From Diospyros lotus (taxonomy: Eukaryota; Streptophyta; Magnoliopsida; Ericales; Ebenaceae), in the NCBI RefSeq assembly GCF_014633365.1, contig NW_026267104.1:4402001-4466000 (forward strand): DNA of 64,000 nt. Direction: 5' to 3'. Made by a program: the position numbers and the translations under genes. A model generated the notes under the pieces. It was not told where the DNA came from. It saw only the letters and a list, made by a program, of their open reading frames with translations, and made no database searches. Shown here piece after piece: positions 33,440 through 43,700 of the stretch; position 1 is the stretch's first letter; each line of letters starts with the position of its first letter.

Positions 33440-34001
33440 TTATCTTCTTCTGGATGTTGTACCTAAACCGGCCATCACTGTGCTGCTTCCAGAGCTCGTC
33501 CATGGCCTTGATGTCAGCTTCCAGGATGAACTGCACATCGGAGAAGAAGAAGTAGCCTCGCTTCTAGGTCGGCAAGGGAGATGAGAAGGCGTCGGGTTTT
33601 CTCGGCAAAAGAGGTTGAGAGAGATGAGGTCCGCGGAGGAGAGCAGCGCGACGGTGGATGTTGGAGAAAGAGGAGAGGGAGAAGGCAGTGCCGCCACAGG
33701 AGGATTGGGAGAGAGGGGTAGCGGTGGCGGCGATGGTGCGTTTGAGGAAGCAGGGGGAGGAGGCTGAGGGAGGGTGGTAGGAGAGAGAGAGGCAGTGGGT
33801 GGGTCTCTGAACCCTTCTCACTGTGCTACAAAGGCTAGACAGATAGTGCAGTGAGTGGGTGGGCGGGAAAATTTTTGATCTAAAAATCCAATATATTAGA
33901 AATGATCTCAACCATTAAAATGTCTCACTTTTGAGACATTTTCAAAAATCGTTCTATTTTGTTATATAAATTTCAAAAACCATCATCGCTTATTATATAG
34001 A
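33440..34001 (-). mobile_element. 5' terminal segment of the second Helitron
   Basis: A GC-rich block (33460-33800) could be a captured fragment: on the minus strand it is Ser/Pro-rich with no recognised domain. It is followed by CTCAACCATT, TTTCAAAAATCG, TTTCAAAAACCATCATCGC and TTATTATATAGA ending at 34001, the Helitron 5' end. Confidence 0.65.
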
Positions 34002-34029
34002 TATAAATCATCCTCCCTTATTATATAGA
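34002..34029 (-). repeat. Extra 28-base copy of a Helitron 5' terminus
   Basis: The plus strand reads CATCATCGCTTATTATATAGA ending at 34001 and then, after TATAAAT, CATCCTCCCTTATTATATAGA ending at 34029. Both copies end GA followed by T, as a Helitron 5' end should. The second copy has no element body of its own in view. Confidence 0.6.
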
Positions 34030-34089
34030 TATATATAGAATATTAAAAGAATGCACAGAATTTAATGTCTCACCACGCGTAAAAGGGGC

Positions 34090-34774
34090 TACATCTAAGG
34101 CTGCAAATAGCCCAAACTACTAACAGCCCAAAACAAAACACTTAAGGCCCAAACCAAAGCCAGCTACTGAGCTGAACCCTAAGAGAAGATCAACAAAACA
34201 TATCGAAGAAAGCAGCCGCCGACCAGATAGCAACAAAAACGCCACCGTCGCCAGATATCCAGAAACCCGTCGCCGCCCCACTCCGGCATTCATCGCAACA
34301 CCGAATCTCGACCTCGCCGTCACCCCCGAGCAAAGAACCGTCGGCGCCGCAGAGCTTCACCAGGTCTGTAACCGCCGCGCCGCACCTGTCATCATCTACG
34401 GGAAGAAACTACGTCCGACAGCAGATGAGAGAACGAAACAGGGGAACAAGTTGACTGCCGGACCGGAAAACTTAGCCGAAACAACGAATTCGAGCCAAGA
34501 TCCAGCAGAAGATACAGGGAAAAGCCGAAAAAATAGGCCAAACCGCAACCAAGATACCGAACAAGACCCAGGGCGAGACGCCGATCAGGTAACCGTGGGT
34601 GGATCTGCCGATCGGAGAGAGGCGGCGGCCAAGGCCTTAACGGCCGGCGACATCCAGTCCTCTTCCCTATAAAACCTAGAGAGAGAGAGGCTCTCCAAAA
34701 AGTTTTAAGTCTTCTCAGTTTCTATTTGTTATTTTTTTATATGATGTTATTTTTCTCTGCTTTAGGATCTAGCA
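34090..34774 (+). promoter_or_regulatory. USE1 promoter and 5' UTR region
   Basis: Three GCCCAA-type (site II-like) elements occur at about 34109, 34125 and 34146, with an AACCCTAA telo-box-like motif at about 34175. This combination is frequent in housekeeping plant promoters. A 5' UTR intron is possible, with donor AG/GTCTGT near 34361 and acceptor CTGCTTTAG at 34765. Alternatively the TATA-like CCTATAAAACC at about 34667 gives a short 5' UTR. The frame at 34451-34672 has no domain. It begins about 60 bases after the last Helitron terminus, so the Helitron chain ends right at this promoter. Confidence 0.45.
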
Positions 34775-37700
34775 ATGGGGATCAGTAAAACAGAAATAAA
34801 CTTGAGGAGATTGCTTGCAGCTGCACCCAATCAACAAAATCAAGCTAAGCTTTTACATGTATGTCTACAAATCCTTCAAATCAAATTGTTTGTTTGGGAT
34901 TCATGTTTCTCTCCCCCTCCATATGAGCGCGCGCGCATGTTCGGATTGGCATATTGTGTATGCATGTATGGACTTTGGACATTTGCTATACGTTTGGCTC
35001 CCAAAATGATTCAATCTCTGGGATGTATGTATATGTTAATCTTTTCTAAATTTTGTGTTTTCTACTGATCTAGTTCATGCAGGATTCTTTTTTCAGTGTT
35101 GACTTATAACACCTTATTTTATTGCTATTATGGGCTTTTTCCTTTTGATTTGGTAGTGTTATCATGTTTCCGTAGAAATTCATATGAAATTTATGACATA
35201 AGTTATGGCATATTTGCAGTACGTTGCTACTCTAAGAGAACAATTGGAAGAACTGGCTCAAGAGAAAACACCAGAAGGAATACCAAGGTTAGTATGGTTT
35301 TCCCTATTTGTCTTATTTACTTTCTTTCCCATTATGGATCATTAGTGAGGCTACCCTTACAATGCATATGCATTCATGCTATATTTGTCATCTTCTTCCA
35401 ACATTAGTAGATTGTGGAAGGGACTCTACAAACTTATGAAAATATTGAATCACTTCCCAGATATCCTTTTGAAAAACTTCTATTCGGATACTTTATTCAA
35501 CTGGGCTTACTTTAATGTTTGCAATGTCAGATATGAATTATGGAAGAGTCTTGGGGGGTTCTAATGTAGTTCATTTAAAAGTGACAATAGGGGAAGGACA
35601 TTAGGAGATTGTCCATTAGTTTCTGTATTTGAGGTCTTCTGGAGATAGAAACAACTGCTTTGGGGAATTGTGCTAGGCCTTTTGGCATTGCATGCACCAA
35701 CTGTTTTCAAAACAGATGAACAAAAAGCCTATCCAAAAAGTTAAATCCACAGAAGTCTAAATAATTTTTCAGCATAAAACAATATCTGCTGCTGCCAAAA
35801 ATTTAAAAAAAGAAGAAATTTAGGTAGGTAATAAATTCTGAATCATTTCATAAACCAATTTCTCTTTTATCGATACCATTTGATAGTGTGTGTTCGGAGT
35901 GACCTTTCATTTTTCAGGAATCACCTTGTGTAGGGATTTTGAAACATAGTTCTATTTAAGATTTACAGAGTGGTCTTCCATTGTAGTGGAAGTTTTATAA
36001 CTTTCTCCTCTAGTCAAATTCTCAGCAATTACTTAAAAAGATGGTTGGACATGATAATTCTGAATGAATTTCGGTCGCCCAACATCATTTGAACAAGAGT
36101 GGACCAGCTGGTTTTTCTTTGTTTGACAGGCATTGCCACTCTCTTTTGATTGTTACATGAGTGAAACCTGGCTTACTGCTCATAAAACTTTACTGGAGCA
36201 TCTAGTTATGCCAATTCTGATTGTGGATGAAAATTTTTAGTCAAAAGGATAACTTATATTTGCAGATGTGGTTGTATTAACAGCTTGCAGAATTAATATT
36301 TCAGTTAATCAAAATTTTATTTTTTCCATTTGTTTTTGATTTTTCTTGGTTAACTATACAACTCAATCCCACCTAATGGGATTACAGCTTGTGATTGTGG
36401 TTGTTGTTGGTTAACTATCCAAAAGGTTGAGGTAGATATTGGTGTGTGATTTTGATTTTAGCAGTGATATTTCAGTTAACATGTTTTTTTCCTTTTTCCT
36501 TTTAGTTTTGTTGTTTCTTGGCTAGCTTCTGTCAGTGTTGACATATTGATCAGCAGAGATTTGAGAGTAATGATCTGCATTATTCTTTAGTCCCACTTTT
36601 GTTGGTTCAATTCATATGTTAGGACTTTGGAGTTTGGAATAGTTTGCTTCTGAACTACTCACTTTAGTAACATTTTGCACCTCCTGGAATGTTTCTCTAG
36701 AGTTTCAAAAGGACAGCTGAATGACTACTCAGAGAAGATTGAAGCCATTGCTCACAAATCGGCTGTACCTGAGGTGGGTGCATCCTCAGCTTCTTCTGTA
36801 TCTGCAGTCTTACATGTTAAACCAATAACATTATGGTTCTTTTAGGTTTTAGGAGTAGTTCTGGATCAGCTTGGCACTATCTGAAGCTTGTGTCCATTGT
36901 GATTTTTCCATATTCAAGTGCGACATTTTTAACTCAGGAATTTGCTTTTCTGGGTCCACGCTCTTCTTTTTTCTTTTTTCTTCTGTAAATCACCATCTTC
37001 TTTATAGATTGGTCTATTCAAAGGATTTCTCTTCTGGAGATAACTGATGACTTGCTTTAAGTGCTTCTTTTTGCACCCTTGTAACCTAGCTTCTCAATTG
37101 TGTCTTCGCATTAGCTCTTTTTAGTGATAACTTGCAATAACAAGTGCTGGGAAGCCCTGCGATCTATATGTGTGGATGTTTTATATGAAAGCAACTCTGA
37201 ATTGTTTTTTAATGTTTGCTCTTTAGCTATTGGTTGGATTTGGATCTGTTGAAATCTTAGTGCTAAGAGAAACAATTGAAGGAATGCCCTTACCATTGGA
37301 TTTGGCTCTATCCAGTTAGTGTGATGAAATACTTATTATCAATGTGTGAGACAAAGATAATCAACCAGGGCCACACAACTTAGCTTGTAGCAACTTGATG
37401 CTATATATCATATTATCCCAAAGTGTTTTTTTTAAACGTAGCCTTGTCAGATTGTAAAGTTAGATATAAAAGTATGATTTTTGGCGGGCATGCAACTCAT
37501 CTGATTCAGTTTGGAATCTTTGTAACCAAAAAGTGCTTGTACAACTGTATTATGAACTGGTAGCATGCTCACAAATTTGGTGAACTTGCATTCTTAAACT
37601 GTGAATTTAGTGATTCTAAAGATCCTCGGTCTTCTTTTTCTTTTGCATTTATTCTAAAAATGTTTACTTGAAAAAAAAAAACAAATATAATAAACTAAGT

Positions 37701-40700
37701 TCTTCTGATTGTACAGTTTTGGCAGACCCAAATAAAAAGTATTTGTTTATATATATTGGCCATTATATATGAAGAAATATGTTTTCCACCAATTTGAATC
37801 ATATTATTTCATTGTGTGAAAGACCTAATGGCTGATGAGAGTAGAGTTAAAAATAGTGAAATAGTGAGCAAATAGTGCATGATATCAAATTTTATTCACA
37901 TCTTGGAACTTAGAGGAATGAATCCAAAAGATTAGAATTGTTTCTACATTACTTGGTTTCATCTCTTCCCTTTACTTCCTATTTGGTTCCTGCTGTCTAT
38001 TTTCCCCTGTTTTTTGCTCTGATCTTGGAAATGGCATGAAATTTTTACAAGCAAACTGTTGACTCCTGCATACCCCCCCCCCCCCCCCCCCCCCCCCCCA
38101 ACACCCAAAGCCCAACACAAGACACCCCAAAACACACACTATGAAATAACGAACTACAAGAAACAAAAAAAAGGACGTAACCCTCAACCAAAATATCTGA
38201 CTTGATAAATCTTATCTGCTTCTTAAAAATGCATGCTTCTTATATGTGTTCTCACTTTGAACCATTTTTTCCCTTGGGAATCAGTCAACTGCACAAGAAT
38301 CTGAGAAGCCTCCTGCTGTCATTACTGCTGAAGAAACCCCTCCCAAGTCCCATGGAGAAAGTCCAAATCCATCTTCTCCAACATTAAGAAGGAGATTTGT
38401 GTAAGAAATTATGGTTTTCTCTGCACTTCTTTTTCCTTTTTACTTTCAGATAAAAATAGCGTTACCTTTTAATTGGTGAAGTCTATCTCATTTTATGTTT
38501 CATTATTAAATTAAACAGGCCCCAGTCAAAAATTGAAGAAAGACAGCATAATAGCGTTGAGAGTGATAATTCAGCTTCGGTCAAATTGGATTCTGCTGCA
38601 TGGACTCATGTTGAAAAGCACCGGTATTTTCTGCTTTTAGAAATATTGTAGAAGTGACTAAAGTACAGAAAGCAACTGCAATAGATTTGGGTCACTGACT
38701 TTGCACCACCTTTTGGGCTCCTGATGCCTCAATATGTTCTTTCAAGTGCTTCAATGCTTCGTGTATGTCATACTAGTTTTTGTTGCTTCTTTACCCTTTT
38801 ACAGACAGCTACAAGAAAATTTGACAGATGAAATGGTTGTGTTGGCACGGCAACTCAAGGAAAGCAGTCTTGTGATGAGTCAATCCCTCAAAAACACTGA
38901 GAAGGTAAGTTCTGGAATCTACTATGTAAGTTTAGATTACTTATTGTCTTGAGGTATCAACTTATGTGTTTTTGGCTACTCCATATATATCTTGCCTGGC
39001 AATCCTTTCATTGCATATATACGAACACATGATATTGGAAGTTTTTGAATGTACATTAAATAGAAGTAAAAATGCATCTGCAGATTACCAGTTTGATATA
39101 GTCACCCTATTATAATATGTTCTGCGCTCTTCCTCTAAAATTCTTTGCTATTATCTAGAACCATATATATATGTATATAGGTATGTCATGTACCTGGGGG
39201 CATACTGTAATAAATAAAAATAGTGGGAAGAAGACGCTATAAATCATTGTATAGGGGCAGTAGTGAGCTGTGTAGCAGTAGTGAGCTGTGTACTTAGGCG
39301 GTTATTTTGGCAAGAGATGTAGCATGTGAAGGAAGGCTTTAAATTGTGGCCGACCTTATTCTTTGGGCCATTGAGAATTTTGAATGAGAATCTGAATTTC
39401 CCTCTCAATCTACTTCTCCATTTCTCTCCCTATTCTTCTAATTTTTTCCCTCCCCTTTACAAGATCCTTCTCGTTCTTGCTGTGATCTCTACCATTCAGA
39501 AGAGATCAGTTCTTAAAACATTGCTAGATCCTTGCGGATCTAACAATTTGGTATCAGAGCTGAATTCTAGGACTCGCGAGTGACAGAGATGTCAATGGCT
39601 AAGGGCACATGGATGAAAGGATTGGAGGCTCAAGTGTAGCAGTGTGGATCTTCGATGGCAGACTTGCAGGCAAGGGTAGATCAATTGGAGTTGGGATCGG
39701 ATAGGAACCATGAGACGATCATTGCCATGGACAGGAAATTGGATGTGGCGGTAACACATATCTGAGAGGAGCTACAAGGATTTATGGCGATGTTTGCAAG
39801 GCAGCATCAGGTAAGCATTCCACTTGATTTTCCCTCTCGAGAGAGGACAAATCCGATTCTACCTGGACAAGGCCGAATGGATCCTATGATACTAGGGAGA
39901 AGAAGGAATTCGAGGATCACTGAGACGTCAGTTGGGGAAGAAGATCAAGGTGAGCTAGGGGAGGCCAGGTGGGAACGGCGACAGGAAGCGTCAGTAAACC
40001 ACAATCCGCATGGTTTACCCATGTCGAGGTTGGAAATTCCCTTGTTCGATGGGACCAACCCCCGCTGGTGGGTTAGGAGGTGTGACAGGGTGTTCGAGTG
40101 GTATGGAGTGGTAGAAAGGCAAAAGGTAGCAATAGCAGCAACATTTCTTAACGATGCGGGGGACGCTTGGTATCAAGGGTGGTCCAAGGTCTAGGAATTC
40201 TACAAGTAGGAAGAATTTGTAGAAGAATTTTGTGAGAGGTTTGGAGATTGGGGGCTATCTGATGTGGTTGAAGAATTTAATAAAATCAAACAGGTTGGAA
40301 TGCTGATGGAGTACCAACTTAGGTTTGAGGAGTTGAAGGCCTTAATGCTCAACCACAACCCCTTCTTGACCGAGGCTTATTTCGTCTCAAGTTTTATAAG
40401 TGGCTTGAACAAGGAATTTAGACCCCTGGTGAAAGTGCTAAGGCCACGTACCCTCAAGCATGCTGTTGACAATGCTAAACTGCATGAGGTGGAGGTGGAA
40501 GCATTGATGAAGAAGCAACGAGCAGTGAATATGAGTGTTGCCCCAATGAATTCACTGCTTAGCAGGAGTTTTACCAAGGAGTGGGGACGGGGATCCCCAG
40601 GCATGAAGAACTTGGCGCTATTAGCCCCCAACTCCCAAGGAGGGAAAACCATGGAACAGAGGAAACAAGCGGGCCTCTGTTTCAGGTGTGGAGATAAGTA

Positions 40701-43700
40701 CTATGTGGGACATTAATGTAGGATACAACTCTTATGATTAGAAGGGGAGGAAGGGGATTCAGTGGAAGAGGAGGAAACAACACACACACAAAAGAAGAAG
40801 AAGAAGAAGAAGAAGAAGAAGAAGAAGAAGAAGACAATGGTGAGACGTCCCACATGCCTTTACGGGACTCACCAACAGTAAGATAATTAAGGTGGAAGGG
40901 CAAGTGGAGGAGATTAAGCTGATGATTGTTGTAATCACTTGTATTAGATTAGCTTTTAGATTGTCTCGGGAAATTTTTCTGTTGCAAATCAGTGTGTTGC
41001 ATTTGAGTATCACTTGTGTTATTCTAGAAGGCTTGTTTTTAGAAGGGTTAGTTAGTGGTATAGACTGGTTAGTTGGTTGTATCTACTGGATAATTATGTT
41101 ATTATTTACCGCCTCTATGGTGTATAAATAGAGGTCGGGTGAGAGGCATTTTCTATGTCTTGTGCTAAGAAAGAGAGAGGAGTATGCGCAAGGGTAACTT
41201 GAGAGAAAAGAGGGGATATCTTTGTAATCTCAGGTTGGGAAACTCTTATAGTTCTGGGTATAAGGCTGTAGAGAGTTGTGCATGTAATCCTTGAGTTTTT
41301 CGTTCAAGATAGTGAAGATTAGTGTCTCGGACAATCTGGATGTAGGTCTTCTTTAGAAGACTGAATTAGGATAAATTTGGTGGTGTTCTTGTTTTGATTT
41401 CATGTTCTTTATTTTCTGTATTTCATTATTTCTTGTTACTATGAGGATTTGAGAGATTCTGTGGGTGGGTCTTTTGCAAGTGCGAGTGTCATAGAGAGAG
41501 CTGTGCATTTATTCTAGCAATGATCTTAATTGATAGTGGGAGTACCCAGAGTTTCTTGGATGAGAGCATGGCTAGGAGGTTGAGTGCCCCCTGATTCCCA
41601 CTCAACCATTAACAGTGACAGTGGCTAATAGGAATAAGGTGATGAGCAAGTCTGCTTGTGCAGGGTTTTGTTGGGATATGCAGGGAGAGGGATTCGAGGC
41701 CGATTTGAGGCTACTGAAATTAGGAGGATGTGATGTAGTCTTGGGGGTCGATTGGATGGAAAATGTTAGCCCGATTTGTTTTTGACTTTAACAAAATGGA
41801 GGTGACATTTGAGAATGAGGGAAGAAAGGTGACGCTTAGAGGCAACAAGGAGGTGGGGGTATGCAAGATGATTACGGGCAAGGGGTTACAGAGGCTATTC
41901 AAACACAAGATGAACCAAGTGGCTCAGTTGTTCTCTGTTCAGGCCACGGAGGAAGGAGAAGATGAGCTAATTACGGAAGGGGGGGTTCATATTAACCATC
42001 AGAAGTTCATCCCCCATCCAACACTAAGGTACACCTTTCTAATCTACTTAATATACTCCTAATTGAATTTGAGAATTTATTTGTAGAGCCTCAATCTTTA
42101 CCCCCAAACTGAGCCATTGACCACACCATCAACCTAAAACCCCACACAGAACCTGTTAACATTTGTGCCTACCGATACCCTCCTAACCAGAAAATGAAGA
42201 TTGAAAAATTGGTTTAAGGAGATGCTCCACAAATCCCTCATAAGACCCAGTCACAACCCTTTTGCATCCCGAGTGTTGCTGGTAAAAAAAAAAAAAGATG
42301 GTTCCTGACGATTTTGTATTGATCGATTTTGTATTGATTACTGCCAGCTAAACAAAATAACCATCAAAAACAAAATTCCCATCCCACTCATTGATGACCT
42401 GCTAGATGAACTTAAACATGCCATTATCTTTTCTAAATTGGACTTGAGATTTGGATACCATCAAATCTAGATGAACCCAATGGACATTTCCAAAATCGCA
42501 TTTAGAACACACCAGGGCCAATATGAGTTCCTTGTCATGCCCTTTGGGTTAACAAATGCCCCAACCACTTTTCAATCTCTAAATGAACCAGATTTTCGAA
42601 CCATACCTCAGAGATTTTATTCTTGTATTCTTTGATGATATACTTTTATACATCCCAATCTTTGAACTCCACCTAAAACATTTGAGGACTACATTTGAAA
42701 TTCTTAAGATCAACAAGTTGTATATTAAGAGATCAAAGTGTGCCTTTGCACAAGGCTAGGTGGAGTATTTGGGATATATCATATTGAGCCAAGGAGTGAG
42801 TATGGATCTAAAAAAAGTGGTCGCCATGACCAACTGGCCAAGATCGATGATTGTTAAGTCCCTAAGGGGTTTTTTTGGGATTAACCAGTTATTATAAAAG
42901 GTTTGTGAAGGGGTATGGTGGCATAAGTAGGCCACTTACATATTTATTGAAAAAGGATAGCTTTGAGTGGTTTCATAAGGTAGAAATTGATTTTGAGTCG
43001 CTAAAGAGAGCTATGAGTGAGGCCCCAATGCTCGGCCTGCCTGATTTTAGCAAAACATTTGTGGTGGAGACAGATGCTAGTGGAATGGGCATAGGGGCAG
43101 TGCTCATGTAAGAAGGCAGACCCTTAGCATTCATAAGTCAGGCCCCAGCTCCAAAACATATGGGCCTCAGTGTGTACGAAAATGAGTTGTTAGCCGTTAT
43201 TTTTGCAGTGAAAAAATGGAGGCATTATTTGGAGGGAAACTAATTTATTATAAAAACGAATCATGAGAGTTTGAAGTTTCTACTACAACAGAAACTTCAC
43301 ACCCACTTGCAGAGGAAAGGGATGACTAAACTAATGGGCTTGGACTACAAAATACAGTACAAGAAAGGGAAGGAAAACATTGCGACAGATGCCTTGTCTA
43401 GATGCCCTGAAGATGGGACAGTTGCTGCTATCTCAGCCCTAGTTCCAGAGTGGTGTCAAGAGGTGGCTAAGAATTATGAAGGGGACGAGCAGACCAAAAC
43501 TCTTTTGGAACGACTGATAATTGCTCCTGCAAGTAAAGTGGGGTATACGCTGACAAATGGGGTGATAAGATTCAAAGGTAGATTGGTGGTTGGAAACAGC
43601 GTAGAACTGAAGCGTAGGATACTGCAGGCCTTACACGAATCCCCCCTTGGTGGCCACTCCGATATCCAAAATACTTATCACAAGGTGAAGCAACTGTTTA

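Larger units (their letters stand above)
28278..34001 (-). mobile_element. Second Helitron (about 5.7 kb), non-autonomous, head to tail with the first
   Basis: The 3' end is CTAG at 28281-28278 on the minus strand with a hairpin GCCT-AA-AGGC (28293-28302). The 5' end is TCTATATAATAAGCGATGAT starting at 34001, followed in the plus direction by T. It has no Rep/helicase coding. It shares with the first element the terminal blocks, the 2.1-kb unit and the GC-rich dispersed repeat. Two internal sequences (about 28951-28975 and 29224-29250) resemble the Helitron 3' end AAGGCATGATGTAAATAATA without CTAG, suggesting older nested or fused ends. Termini are seen; single-element status is inference. 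Confidence 0.65.

Noticed and set aside
34451..34672. 73-codon frame upstream of USE1
   Set aside because: Falls in the promoter/5' UTR region, lacks domains and is not in frame with exon 1; at most an upstream ORF.
40682..41013. Minus-strand Ser-rich and Leu-rich frames
   Set aside because: Translations of the GAA microsatellite in antisense.
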